Below the pieces are notes generated by a model that did no database searches, was not told the DNA's origin, and was given only the letters and a program-made list of their open reading frames with translations. From contig NZ_CP118527.1 of assembly GCF_028885415.1 (NCBI RefSeq), positions 124,001-188,000 of the forward strand: a DNA stretch of 64,000 nucleotides. The letters are read 5' to 3'. A program made the position numbers and the translations under genes. The DNA is from Streptomyces coeruleorubidus (GTDB lineage Bacteria > Actinomycetota > Actinomycetes > Streptomycetales > Streptomycetaceae). Each line of letters begins with the position of its first letter. Positions within the stretch are counted from its first letter, which is position 1. Positions 29,803 through 43,154 of this stretch are shown in pieces.

Positions 29803-30105
29803 TTCGGGGATCTGGGTCGGTCCGGCGCGGTCGAGGGCGTCCTCCAGCTCGGCCCGTATCTCCCGGGGCATCACACCGGTGCGTCCCCACACGAGGATCA
29901 GTTCCGCGACGTTGCGCAGCTTGATGTTGGTGTGCTGGGAGACCTCCTTCAGCACGGCCCAGCCCTGGTCGGGCGAGATCCGGCCGAGCACGACGATCAT
30001 CCCGATCGCCTGGTCCACGACCGCGTGGGAGACGACCGCCTCCTTCAGTTGCCGGACTTCTTCCTGCAACTCGAAGATCCGCTCCGAGCCCCCGTCCGTG
30101 GGCAT
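29785..30105 (-). CDS. Stand-alone ANTAR-domain RNA-binding regulator
   Basis: This 106-residue protein consists of a short coiled-coil lead (RIFELQEEVRQLKEAVVSH) and an ANTAR domain, VDQAIGMIVVLGRISPDQGW then VLKEVSQHTNIKLRNVAELI. ANTAR domains bind paired hexaloop RNA hairpins and prevent transcription termination. There is no receiver or GAF domain, so its input must come from a partner or from dimerisation. ATG 30105 is chosen over upstream Met codons because GGAGGTGACC directly precedes it. It is convergent with the sigma factor. Confidence 0.8.
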   Translation of the reverse strand: MPTDGGSERIFELQEEVRQLKEAVVSHAVVDQAIGMIVVLGRISPDQGWAVLKEVSQHTNIKLRNVAELILVWGRTGVMPREIRAELEDALDRAGPTQIPEAPPEQ

Positions 30106-30357
30106 GGTCACCTCCGGGTCCGGTGCGCCGCTGTCCTCATGGCCTCGTGTGGTGCTTGAGTGCCTTGACGCAGTGTCCGACGCCTCCATCGTCGTCACTC
30201 GGCCCGCCCGGTGCCACCGGGGCGGTCCAGGCCGGTCCACCACACCGTTTCGGTGCCGTCGCCGGGGTACTCGGCAGGCGCCCACGGGGGTTCCGGTTGG
30301 ACACTGGTGTCATTCCTCCGGTGGCTGCCAGGCCGACGAGATCAGGACGCGACTGCC

Positions 30358-31148
30358 ATGAACCACGACACCCCACCCCCTCCGGTACAAAGGACGTCGT
30401 CTCTTCGCACTCCGTGTTCGGCGCACCGTGCTGGGTGAGTCTGACCAGCAGGGACGTCAAGGCGACCGAGGAGTTCTACGGGGCCGTGCTGGGCTGGCAG
30501 TGGCGGCCGGCCAAGCTCGGCGACCGGTTCCGGATCGCGCTGGCGGACGGCTCGCCGGTGGCCGGGATCGCGGGGGTGGCCACCATGTGGCAGATGGCGG
30601 TGGCGTGGACGCCCTACTTCGCGGTGCGGAGCGCGGACGACGCCGTGGCCCGGGTCCAGGAACGCATGGGCACGGTCGCCGTCGGGCCGATCTCGCTGCC
30701 GCCGGGGCGGGCGGCGCTGCTGGCCGACCGGGACGGGGCGACCTTCGGCATCTGGGAGGGCGACCTGTTCACCGACTGGGAGACCTGGCGCAACGCGCAG
30801 CCGGCCTTCATCACACTGCACACCCGTGACGCCTTCGACGCCGCCATCTTCTACGGCGAGGTCCTCGACTGGGCGTCGGAGAGTCCCGGCTGCTGCGAGG
30901 TGCACTACGAGGGCGGGGAGGTCGTGCTGCGCAGCCGCGGTGACGTCGTGGCACGGATCGAGTCCGGGGCGCTGGAGGCGGCCCCCGACCCGACGAGGCA
31001 GGTCCACTTCACCGTCGACGACGTCGAGGCCTGCACCCGGGCCGCGGAACTGCACGGCGGCAGCGTGCTGTCCAAGGGCACAGACGAGGCCGTGCTGCGC
31101 GATCACGACGGCGCGCAGTTCACGGTGACGGCGCGCCGGGGGCGGTGA
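30358..31148 (+). CDS. VOC-family (glyoxalase/bleomycin-resistance fold) two-domain protein
   Basis: The sequence shows two vicinal-oxygen-chelate repeats: GAPCWVSLTSRDVKATEEFY near the start and AFITLHTRDAFDAAIFYGEV from about residue 140. The second ends with RQVHFTVDDVEACTRAAELH. It is the arrangement seen in Streptomyces hydroxylase-like VOC proteins of unknown substrate. The ATG at 30358 is in a different frame from the body; one base is missing near 30375 in a run of C. Without that start, the body has no good start codon. It is convergent with glgX. Confidence 0.7.
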
Positions 31149-31190
31149 CTCGGGCGCGGACGTCCATGACAGGATCCGCCGCCCCCGTCA

Positions 31191-33326
<2,136 letters not shown>

Positions 33327-33330
<4 letters not shown>

Positions 33331-33836
33331 CGGGCCTCCTCCAGGACCTCGCCCGGCGTACTGGCGGGGCCGGCCAGCTGCGCGACGCGCACCTCGCGGG
33401 CACCTCGAGGCCCTCCCGCTCCCGCGGGCGGGCGCGGTCGGCACGAGCGGGACGCGTTCGCCGGCCCGGGCGCGCTGCGAGAACCAGATGACCTTGCTGC
33501 CGGTCTCGGTGGCGCAGCAGCCCCAGCCGTCGCTCATCGCCGCGAGGTGCTCCAGGCAGCCACGCAGCTCCTGGTCCGGGCGCAGGGCGCGGTCGTTGTC
33601 CCCGATGGCGGTGATCAGGTGCTGGCCGTTCCACCACATCTCGATCGACGTGTTCTTGTCCGTGGCGTGTTCGTCGATGGCCTTGAGCAGCATCTCGGCG
33701 CCGCCGCAGACGGGCTGGACCAGGTTGTCCAGGTCCCAGAACCTCAGGTGAGCGGCCAGAATGCGGCTGACCTGTCCACCCGTTCCGGGCTGACTTCCAC
33801 GTCGAGGTGGTAGTAGCAGGGCACTGCGGTCTTCAT
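33327..33836 (-). CDS. HATPase-like regulatory protein coupled to glgX (frameshifted)
   Basis: This protein of about 169 residues resembles anti-sigma/SpoIIAB-type HATPase domains: [14 protein letters not shown] corresponds to the N-box, AIGDND to a degenerate G1 box, and GSKVIWF ends the fold. It overlaps the glgX start by 4 bp, so the two are translationally coupled. The frame changes near 33770 and 33400. Its N-terminus ([20 protein letters not shown]) is clear after ATG 33836. Whether it binds ATP is unsure because the G1 glycine pattern is weak. A regulatory role over glycogen breakdown or a sigma factor is inference. Confidence 0.65.
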
Positions 33837-34194
33837 CGGTTGGCTCCTCACCGCGAAGCTCAGCTCCTCCTCGCTCCGCGGTCCTGCGGGACGAGCCCGA
33901 ACACGGAACGTGAGCGCGTATCGCTTCTGAGTCACACTCAGCCTGAGGGTGCTAGCCCGTTCGTGCAACACGAGCGCACAGTTGAGGCGCATGAACGCCA
34001 AGCGAGCACGCCGGATGGCCCTCGCGGCTCAGCCGAGCCGCTATTTGGTTGAGGATCCAACAAGACGCTGCGTCGTCACCCGTGCACCATGTGTGAAGAA
34101 CTCGATCGCCGTTACGGGTCCGTGCCGCTGTGGCACGGCCGCCGTCCGACCGTCGGGAGACCGTGCCCCTCGAGCCCGAAAGGTGATCGGCGCC
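33837..34194. promoter_or_regulatory. Divergent promoter region of the glgX and DUF5133-glgE units
   Basis: These 358 bp hold no convincing gene. They contain a perfect short dyad CTGAGT-CAC-ACTCAG (33927-33941), a CGGCTC-AGCC-GAGCCG stem near 34030 and an AT-richer patch, TATTTGGTTGAGGATCC, that may carry a promoter. Both transcription units of the glycogen cluster must start here. Confidence 0.45.
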
Positions 34195-34542
34195 ATGCTG
34201 CTACCCGCCAAAGCCGAAGTCGCCCGGCAGTTGCGGCGTTACCGGGCCTGGGAACGCGTCATGCTCGCGGCACCGAACGACCGCACGGTACGGGCCACGT
34301 TCGAGGACTCGGGCTACACGCTCTGCGTGCTGATGGGCAAGCGCTGCGCGCGGGAGGCGGCGGACGCGGCCGAGCGGTATCTGCGCACCAACCAGGTCGC
34401 CTGTTCGCAGGAACAGCAGGTGACCTATCTGCAGGAACAGCAGGTCACCTGTCTGCAGGAGCAGAACGAACGGCCCCGTCCGGCCGCCGCGGTCCGGCGA
34501 AGACCGCCGGCGGCGGAGCGGCGCTCTCCTGCGGGACGGTAG
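34195..34542 (+). CDS. DUF5133 protein with C-terminal octapeptide repeats
   Basis: This 115-residue protein starts at ATG 34195 (MLLPAKAEVARQLRRYRAWE). It shares the DUF5133 pattern with the gene at 58.0 kb: compare GYTLCVLMGKRCAREAADAA here with AYTLCVSTGTRDVERALEVA there. The C-terminus carries three tandem octapeptides QVxxxQEQ (QVACSQEQ, QVTYLQEQ, QVTCLQEQ) followed by a basic tail rich in Arg and Pro. The function of DUF5133 is unknown. It is the first gene of the glgE operon and ends 70 bp before it. An in-frame extension to 33949 exists but lacks support. Confidence 0.7.
   Translation: MLLPAKAEVARQLRRYRAWERVMLAAPNDRTVRATFEDSGYTLCVLMGKRCAREAADAAERYLRTNQVACSQEQQVTYLQEQQVTCLQEQNERPRPAAAVRRRPPAAERRSPAGR
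34393..34464 (+). repeat. Three tandem 24-bp repeats inside the DUF5133 gene
   Basis: Units at 34393-34416, 34417-34440 and 34441-34464 share the form CAGGT(C/G)(A/G)CCT-N9-CAG(G)-like sequence and differ at only a few bases. The length is a multiple of three, so each encodes one octapeptide. Such arrays vary in copy number by slippage. Confidence 0.85.
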
Positions 34543-34612
34543 CAGCCGCGCAGATCTCGTCCCCTGAACCGGGCCCCTGGCCCGGCTTTCGAGCACGGTG
34601 GAGGTGAGGACC

Positions 34613-36604
34613 ATGAGTAGGACCCGGGCCATCGGCCGTATCCCGGTACGGGACGTCCGCCCGGCCGTGGAGAGCGGCAACCGGCCGGCCAAGGCGGTCG
34701 TGGGAGAGACGTTCGAGGTCACCGCCACCGTGTTCCGGGAGGGACACGACGCGGTCGCCGCCAATGTCGTCCTGAAGGACCCCGAGGGCCGCCCCGGGCC
34801 GTGGACGCCGATGCGTGAGCTGGCCCCGGGCAGCGACCGCTGGGGCGCCGAGGTCACCGCGGACGCCGTCGGCCGCTGGACGTACCGGGTGGAGGCCTGG
34901 AGCGACCCGGTGGCCACCTGGCGCCACACGGCGGGCATAAAAGTGCCGGCCGGCATCGACCCCGGCCTGGTCCTCGAAGAGGGCGCCGAACTCTACGAGC
35001 GAGCGGCGGCCGGCGTTCCCAGGGAAGCCGGCCGCGATGTGCTGCTCGACGCCGCCGAGGCACTGCGCGACGACTCGCTGCCCCCGGCGCGCGGCTGGCG
35101 GCGGCTCTGACGCCTGAGGTGGACGAGGTCCTGGCCCGGCATCCGCTGCGGGACCTGGTCACCACCTCCGAGCCGCTGCCCCTCCTGGTCGAGCGGGAGC
35201 GGGCTCTGTACGGCTCCTGGTACGAGTTCTTCCCCGCTCCGAGGGCACCCGGCAGCAGCCCCACGGCACCTTCCGCACCGCCGCCCGCAGGCTGCCGGCG
35301 ATCGCGGCGATGGGCTTCGACGTGGTCTACCTGCCCCCGGTCCACCCCATCGGCACCACCTTCCGCAAGGGGAAGAACAACACCCTCTCCCCCGGCCCCG
35401 ACGACGTCGGCGTGCCCTGGGCGATCGGCTCCCCGAGGGCGGCCACGACGCCGTCCACCCCGCCCTGGGCACCCTGGAGGACTTCACCTGGTTCGTCGAG
35501 CAGGCCGGAGTCTGGGGATGGAGGTCGCCCTGGACTTCGCCCTGCAGTGCTCCCCGGACCATCCCTGGGTGCACAAGCACCCCGAGTGGTTCCACCACCG
35601 CCCCGACGGCACCATCGCCTACGCGGAGAACCCGCCGAAGAAGTACCAGGACATCTACCCCATCGCCTTCGACGCCGACATGGACGGCCTGATAGCCGAG
35701 ACCTGCCGGGTGCTGCGGCACTGGATGGACTGCGGCGTGCGGATCTTCCGGGTGGACAATCCGCACACCAAGCCGGTCGTCTTCTGGGAGCGGGTCATCG
35801 CGGACATCAACCGCACCGACCCCGATGTGATCTTCCTGGCCGAGGCGTTCACCCGCCCGGCGATGATGCACACCCTGGCGCAGATCGGCTTCCAGCAGTC
35901 CTACACGTACTTCACCTGGCGCAACACCAAGGAAGAGCTGACCGAGTACCTCACGGAGCTGTCGGGTGAGGCGGCCTCCTACATGCGGCCGAACTTCTTC
36001 GCCAATACCCCGACATCCTGCACGCCTACCCCAGCACGGCGGCCGGCCCGCCTTCGAGGTCCGGGCCGTCCTGGCGGCCACCCTCTCGCCGGCCTGGGGC
36101 ATCTACTCCGGCTACGAGCTGTGCGAGAACACCCCCTCAGGGAGGGCAGCGAGGAGTACCTCGACTCGGAGAAGTACCAGCTCAGGCACCGCGACTGGGA
36201 GGCCGCCGAACGCGAGGGCCGCACCATCACACCGCTGCTGACCAGGCTCAACACCATCCGCCGGGAACACCCCGCGCTGCACCCGGCTCAGGAACCTCCG
36301 CTTCCACCACACCGACAACGACGCGCTCATCGCGTACAGCAAGCGCACCGGATCCGACGTCGTCCTGGTGGTCGCCAACCTCGACCCGCACCACCCCCAG
36401 GAGGCCACGGTCTCGTTGGACATGCCGCAACTCGGCCTGGACTGGCACGAGTCGGTGCCGGTGCGTGACGAGCTCACCGGCGAGACCTACCACTGGAGCA
36501 GGAACAACTACGTGCGCCTGGAGCCGGGGCGGGCTCCCGCGCACGTCTTCCACGCCCAGCCGCCGCCCGCCGCGCCAGGGAACGGAGGGGTAGGAACGTC
36601 ATGA
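34613..36604 (+). CDS. glgE: Alpha-1,4-glucan:maltose-1-phosphate maltosyltransferase GlgE (frameshifted)
   Basis: GlgE is a GH13_3 enzyme that extends alpha-glucan with maltose-1-phosphate. The N-terminal beta-sandwich ([20 protein letters not shown]) precedes catalytic blocks [25 protein letters not shown] (nucleophile Asp), [14 protein letters not shown] (acid/base Glu) and [15 protein letters not shown] 34613 has GGAGGTGAGG ahead. Frames change near 35090, 35235, 35435, 35505, 36010, 36035, 36140 and 36290, all consistent with lost G/C bases. The stop overlaps the treS start (ATGA). The repaired length of about 665 residues is normal. Confidence 0.9.
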
Positions 36605-38304
36605 CCGTGAACGAGCCCGTGCTGGACACCTTCGAGGACACCCCCGTCAGGGACCGGGACCCGGAGTGGTTCAAGCGCGCCGTCTTCTACGAGGTACTCG
36701 TCCGCTCGTTCCAGGACAGCGACGGCGACGGCGTCGGTGACCTGAAGGGCCTGACCGCCAAGCTCGACTACCTGCAGTGGCTCGGCGTCGACTGCCTGTG
36801 GCTGCCGCCCTTCTTCAAATCGCCCCTGCGCGACGGCGGCTACGACGTCTCCGACTACACGGCCGTGCTGCCGGAGTTCGGCGACCTGGCCGACTTCGTG
36901 GAGTTCGTCGACGCCGCCCACCAGCGCGGCATGCGCGTGATCATCGACTTCGTCATGAACCACACAGCGACCAGCACCCGTGGTTCCAGGAGTCGCGCAA
37001 GGATCCCGACGGTCCCTACGGCGACTACTACATGTGGGCCGACGACGACAAGGGCTACCCGGACGCCCGGATCATCTTCGTCGACACCGAGACGTCGAAC
37101 TGGACGTTCGACCCGGTGCGCGGCCAGTACTTCTTCCACCGCTTCTTCTCCCACCAGCCGGACCTCAACTACGAGAACCCGCGCGTCCAGGAGGAGATCC
37201 TGGCCGCGCTGAAGTTCTGGCTGGACCTCGGTATCGACGGCTTCCGGCTGGACGCGGTGCCGTATCTGTACGCGGCCGAGGACACCAACTGCGAGAACCT
37301 GCCCGCCACCCACGCGTTCCTCAAGCGCGTCCGCCGCGAGATCGACGCGCAGTATCCCGACACGGTGCTGCTGGCGGAGGCCAACCAGTGGCCGGAGGAC
37401 GTCGTCGACTACTTCGGCGACTACGCGACCGGCGGCGACGAGTGCCACATGGCCTTCCACTTCCCGGTCATGCCGCGCATCTTCATGGCGGTGCGGCGCG
37501 AGTCCCGCTATCCGGTCTCGGAAATCCTGGCCAAGACCCCGGCCATCCCCTCGGGCTGCCAGTGGGGCATGTTCCTGCGCAACCACGACGAACTGACGCT
37601 CGAGATGGTCACCGACGAAGAGCGCGACTACATGTGGGCCGAGTACGCCAAGGATCCCCGCATGCGCGCCAACATCGGCATCCGCAGGCGGCTGGCTCCC
37701 CTGCTGGACAACGACCGGCACACCATCGAGCTGTTCACCGCGCTGCTGCTGGCCCTGCCCGGCTCGCCGATCCGAGATCGGCATGGGCGACAACATCTGG
37801 CTCGGCGACCGCGACGCCGTGCGCACACCGATGCAGTGGACCCCGGACCGCAACGCCGGGTTCTCCACCTGCGACCCGGGCCGCCTCTACCTGCCGGCGA
37901 TCATGGACCCGGTCTACGGCCACCAGGTCACCAACGTCGAGGCGTCGATGTCGTCGCCGTCGTCGCTGCTGCACTGGACCCGCCGCATGATCGAGATCCG
38001 CAAGCAGAACCCGGCCTTCGGCCTCGGTTCCTACACCGAACTGTCCTCCTCCAACCCCGCGGTGCTGGCGTTCCTGCGGGAGTACGAGGACGACCTGGTG
38101 CTGTGCGTGAACAACTTCGCGCGGTTCCCAGCCCACCGAACTCGACCTGCGGGAGTTCGCCGGGCGCCATCCGGTCGAGCTGTTCGGCGGGGTCCGCTTC
38201 CCGCGATCGGTGAACTGCCGTATCTGCTGACCCTCGGGGGCCACGGCGCTTCTACTGGTTCCGGCTCACTCGAGTCGCATCCCGCATCGGCCAGGGGACT
38301 GTGA
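36601..38304 (+). CDS. treS: Trehalose synthase TreS (frameshifted, with an 11-bp loss)
   Basis: TreS interconverts maltose and trehalose and, with Pep2, feeds maltose-1-phosphate to GlgE. Family blocks: [45 protein letters not shown] (nucleophile Asp), [14 protein letters not shown] (Glu) and [13 protein letters not shown] (Asp). Frames change near 36965 and 38130. Around 37772 the expected YYGDEIGMG is replaced by a jump from GSPI to the second half, fitting loss of about 11 bases. This is larger than the single-base losses elsewhere and removes part of an active-site loop. ATG 36601 overlaps the GlgE stop. Confidence 0.88.
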
Positions 38305-38331
38305 GCACGCGCCGACGAAAGGAGGCGGACC

Positions 38332-39705
38332 ATGCCGAAGACCGCATCCCTCCGCCCGAGTCTCACGCGCCTGGCCGAACCCATGGAGTCGCTCGGCGGG
38401 CTGCTGCGCGACTGGCTGCCCCGGCAGCGCTGGTTCGCGGGCAAGGACCGGCCCGTCACGGAGCTCGGCCTGCTGTCGATGACCGAGCTGTACCGGGCTG
38501 TCTGCACCTGCTGGTCCACGCCGGTCACGCCGGTCACACGGGCGTGCCGTCCCCGGGCGGTGCTCTCCCGGCCGGCGACTGCTACCAGCTCCTGCTCGGC
38601 GTACGGGAGCACCCCGTCACCGCGCCTCGGACGGGCGCTCATCGGACGGGTGCAGGACGGGCCGCTGGCCGGTCTGACGGTCTACGACGCGCCCTGCACG
38701 ACCCCCGATCTCGGCCCAGCTGCTCCTGGACCGGCTGCGCCACCCCGGCACCGCCGGGCCACTGCGGTTCGACTGCGACCCGGACCAGCCGGTGCCCGGC
38801 GGACTGGTGCCGCGGCTGCTGGACGCGGAGCAGTCCAACTCCTCGCTGGTGTACGGCGACGAGTACATCCTGAAGGTCTTCCGGCGCATCCAGCCGCGGC
38901 GTCAACCCCGACCTCTGGAGGTGCCGGGGGCGCTGGCCAGACAGGGCTGTCACCGCGTGCCCGCGCCCGTGGCCTTGGTTCCAGACGAGGATCCGTTCAA
39001 GGCCACCCTCGGCGTGCTCCAGCCGTATCTGCGGGACGCCTCCGACGGCTGGACGCTGGCGCTGCACGCCCTGGCCGCCGGTGACGACTTCACCGCCCAG
39101 GCGCGGGCGCTCGGCGCGGCCACGGCGGAGGTGCACCTCGCCCTCGCCTCGGCCTTCCGGTCGGCGAGCCCGGGGAGAACGGGCGCACCGCGACCGCGAT
39201 GACCGAGCGGCTGGCCGCCGCAGCGCACTGCGTGCCCGCGCTCCAGCCGTACGTGCCGGGCCTGCGGTCCGCGTTCGCCGCCCTCACCACCTGCGACGCC
39301 GGGCCGCCGGCCCAGCGCATCCACGGCGACCTGCACCTGGGGCAGGTGCTGCGGGCCGGACGCGAGTGGTTCGTCATCGACTTCGAGGGCGAGCGTCCCG
39401 GCCGCTCTCCGAACGGCGCAGCGCCACTCCCCCGTGCGGGACATCCGCCGGATGCTGCGCTCCTTCGACTACGCCGCCCGGCAGCGCCGCCCTGGCGCCC
39501 GCAGTGGGCGCGACGCTGTCGCGAGGCCTACTGCGCGGGCTATGCCGCCCGCGCCGGCTGGGACCCGCGCAAGAAGCACGGACTGCTCCGGGCCTACGAG
39601 ACGGACCGGGCCGTGTACGAGGTGCTGTACGAGGCACGGCACCGCCCCGACTGGCTGCCTGTACCGATGGCGGCGATCGAGCGCCTCGCTGTGAAGGGAG
39701 ACTGA
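38332..39705 (+). CDS. pep2: Maltokinase Pep2/Mak (heavily frameshifted)
   Basis: Maltokinase phosphorylates maltose with ATP to maltose-1-phosphate, the GlgE donor. The N-terminus (LRDWLPRQRWFAGKDRPV) and the kinase core are clear: YGDEYILKVFRRIQP, the catalytic loop QRIHGDLHLGQVLR and the metal-binding WFVIDFEGE. ATG 38332 is preceded by AAAGGAGG. Many frame changes occur (near 38500, 38600, 38690, 38905, 38985, 39180, 39405 and 39490). The gene sits between treS and glgB as in other actinobacterial clusters. Confidence 0.85.
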
Positions 39706-39710
39706 GCCGT

Positions 39711-41901
39711 TGGCCCTGCGTGACACCTCAATCCCGGAGCGTCCGGCCCGGTCCCGGGCGCGACCGCGCCCGCCCTGAGCCCTCAGGACCGCGGCGCCTG
39801 CTGGCGGGCGCCCACCACGATCCGCACGCGCTGCTGGGCGCCCACCCGGTCCCCGGCGGGATCGCGTTCCGGGCGCTGCGCCCCTTCGCCCGCTCCGTGA
39901 GCGTGGTGACCGGCGGCAAGCGCACCCCGCTCGTCTCGGAGGGCGACGGCCTGTTCTCCGGCGTGCTGCCGCTGGCGGAGATCCCCGCGTACACGCTGCA
40001 CGTGGCGTACGAGGGCGGTGAGCAGGAGGTGCACGACCCGTACCGGTTCCTGCCCGCGCTCGGCGAGCTCGACCTGCACCTGATCCGCGAGGCCGGCACG
40101 AGCAGCTGTGGCAGGCGCTCGGCGCGCACCCGATGACCCACGAGGGCGTGGCCGGCACCCGGTTCACGGTGTGGGCGCCGAACGCGCAGGGCGTGCGGGT
40201 GGCCGCGGACTTCACCTACTGGGACGGGACACAGTTCCCGATGCGCTCGCTCGGCGCGTCCGGCGTGTGGGAGCTTTCCTGCCGGGCGTCGGCGAGGGCA
40301 CGGCGTACAAGTTCGAGATCCACTCCCGGTACGGCCACCGCTTCCTCAAGGCGGACCCGATGGCCCGCCGCACCGAGGAGCCGCCCAACACGGCGTCGAT
40401 TCGTGACGGCTTCGCACTACGAGTGGCGACGCTCAGTGGATGGCGCACCGCGCGGACACGCCGGTGCACGAGGCGCCGTTCTCCGTGTACGAGGTGCATC
40501 TGCCGTCCTGGCGCCCGGGGCTGGACTACCGGCAGCTCGCCGAGGAACTCCCGGCGTACGTCACGGCTTCACGCACGTGGAGCTGATGCCGGTCGCCGAG
40601 CCCCTTCCACGGTTCCTGGGGCTACCAGGTAACCGGCTTCTACGCGCCGACCGCGCGCCTCGGGACCCCGGACGACTTCCGCTACTTCGTCGACGCCTGC
40701 CACCGGGCGGGCATCGGCGTGATCATGGACTGGGTGCCGGCGCACTTCCCGAAGGACGACTGGGCGCTGGCCCGGTTCGACGGTGATCCGCTGTACGAGC
40801 CCGGGGACGACCGGCGCGCAGACCACCCCGACTGGGGCACGTACGAGTTCGACTTCGCCCGCACCGAGGTGCGCAACTTCCTCGTGGCGAACGCGGTGTA
40901 CTGGTGCGAGGAGTTCCACATCGACGGTCTGCGCGTGGACGCGGTCGCCTCCATGCTCTACCTGGACTACTCGCGCGAGGACGGTCAGTGGGAGCCCAAC
41001 GCCTACGGCGGCCGGGAGGACCTGGCGGCCATGGCGTTCCTGCAGGAGATGAACGCGACCGTGTACCGGCGTGCCCCGGGCGTGGTGACGATCGCGGAGG
41101 AGTCCACCGCCTGGGGCGGGGTGACGCAGCCCACCGACAGCGGCGGGCTCGGTTTCGGCCTGAAGTGGAACATGGCTGGATGCACGACTCGCTGGAGTAC
41201 CTCTCCCACGAGCCGGTGCACCGCAAGTACCACCACCACGAGATGACCTTCTCGATGGTGTACGCCTACAGCGAGAACTACGTCCTGCCGATCTCCCACG
41301 ACGAGGTCGTGCACGGCAAGCAGGCGCTGGTGTCGAAGGCGCCGGGCGACTGGTGGCAGCGACGCGCGAACGTCCGCGCCTACCTCGGCTTCATGTGGAG
41401 CCACCCGGGCAAGCAGCTGCTGTTCATGGGGCAGGAGTTCGCGCAGGGAGCCGAGTGGTCGGTGGAGCACGGGCCGGAGTGGTGGCTGCTCGACGACGGC
41501 TACCACTCGGCGGGCGATCACCAGGGCGTGCGGGACCTGGTCCGTGACCTGAACACGGCGTACCGGGCCACGCCCGCGCTGTGGCAGTGCGACACCCGCC
41601 CGGAGGGCTTCCGGTGGGTGGCGGTGGACTCGGCCGACGACAACGTCTTCGCGTTCCTGAGGTACGACGTCGAGGGCAGGCCGCTGCTGGCGGTGTCGAA
41701 CTTCTCCCCGGTCGTCCGGCACGACTACGGCCTGTGGGTCCGGGCGACGCCGTCGCCTGGCGGGAGACCCTCAACACCGACGACCCGCGCTACGGGGGCA
41801 GCGGCGTCACCAACCCGGATCCGGTCAAGCCGGAGGACGGCTGTGTCCGGATCACGCTGCCGCCGCTGGCCACCGTGTGGCTGACGCCGTTCGCTCCGTG
41901 A
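39711..41901 (+). CDS. glgB: 1,4-alpha-glucan branching enzyme GlgB (frameshifted)
   Basis: GlgB introduces alpha-1,6 branches. It has an N-terminal domain typical of actinobacterial enzymes ([20 protein letters not shown]), then CBM48 ([20 protein letters not shown]) and GH13 blocks: [39 protein letters not shown] (nucleophile Asp), [12 protein letters not shown] (Glu) and [12 protein letters not shown] (Asp). The likely TTG start at 39711 is 5 bp after the pep2 stop. Frame changes occur near 39775, 40100, 40275, 40410, 40560, 40605, 41175 and 41745. It is the last gene of the glgE-treS-pep2-glgB operon. Confidence 0.88.
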
Positions 41902-42013
41902 GGTCCCGCGGCCGCACCAGGTGTCCGACCCGCCCGTGAGGGGCACTGGGTGTCGTACCACCGGAAACGCCCGGTGGTCGACGCGGCAGGGTCACAGAAG
42001 GGCGGGCATCAGG

Positions 42014-43095
42014 GTGCGCACCGTCGGAGTGGAGGAGGAGCTCCTCCTGGTCGACCCGGAGACCGGGGACCCGCGGGCGCTGTCCGCGGCAGTGCTCCCG
42101 GGCCGCGCAGGACGACGCGGACGGGGACGTCTTCGAGAAGGAACTCCACGAGCAGATGCTGGAGTTCGCCACGCATCGCAGTCGTCCATGGAGAGCCTGC
42201 GCGCGGAGATCGTCCGCTGCCGCAAGGAGGCGGCCCGGCACGCCGGGAGATCGGCTGCACGGTCGCGGCGCTCGCCACCTCGCCGCTGCCGGTCAGCCCC
42301 GCGGTCGGCGTCAATCGCCCGGTACCAGTGGATGGCCGAGCAGTACGGCATCGCCACCCGGGAGCAGCTCGTCCTGGGCTGCCACGTGCACGTGTCCGTC
42401 GAGTCCGACGAGGAGGGCGTCGCGGTCATCGACCGGGTGCGGCCCTGGCTCCAGGTTCTGACGGCGCTCAGTGTGCGAACTCGCCGTTCTGGCAGGGCAA
42501 GGACACCGGGTACAGCAGCTACCGCAGCCGGGTGTGGCTGCGCTGGCCGTCGGCCGGCCGACCGAGATCTTCGGCTCCGAGCGGTACCACCGGCTGATCG
42601 CGGACATGGTGGCCACCGGCGCGCTCCTCGACGACGGGATGATCTACTTCGACGCGCGGCTGTCCCAGCGGTATCCGACGTGGAGGTCCGGGTGTCGGAC
42701 GTCTGTCTGCACTCCGCCACGGCCGCGCTGGTCGCCACGCTCGTCCGCGGGCTGGTCGAGACCGCCGCACGCGAGTGGCGGGCCGGCCGGGAACCGCTCG
42801 GCCACAGTGTCAGCCTGCTGCGGCTGGCCGACTGGCTGGCCGCCCGGTCCGGGCTCTCGGGTGAGCTGCTGCACCCCGCGACCATGCGGCGCTTGCCCGC
42901 CGAGGCGGTCGTCCGTGCCCTGCTGGACCATGTCGGGGAGGCGCTCGCGGACACCGGTGACCTGGAGCGGGCCCGGGCGCCTGCGAGGAGCTGCTGCGGG
43001 ACGGCAACGGCGCACAGGTGCAGCGCGCGCTGATGGAGCGCACGGGGAGCCTGCGGGACGTCGTCACCGAAGTGCGTCCGCCACACACAGCGTGA
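42014..43095 (+). CDS. YbdK-type carboxylate-amine ligase (GCS2 family), frameshifted
   Basis: This is an ATP-grasp-like glutamate-cysteine ligase homologue of the YbdK group. Family blocks: RTVGVEEELLLVDPETGDP, SMESLRAEIVRCRKEAARHA, GCHVHVSVESDEEGVAVIDR, NSPFWQGKDTGYSSYRSRVW and SAGPTEIFGSERYHRLIADM-like sequence. YbdK has weak gamma-glutamylcysteine ligase activity; the true role in Streptomyces is not established here. GTG 42014 follows CAGGG. Frames change near 42100, 42175, 42255, 42320, 42470, 42555, 42680, 42985 and 43070. The stop is TGA 43093-43095. Confidence 0.78.
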
Positions 43096-43154
43096 GGGCG
43101 TCCCGCCTTCTTCCGGAGACGGGCTCAGAGGATCGGAACTCGCAGGCTCGGACC

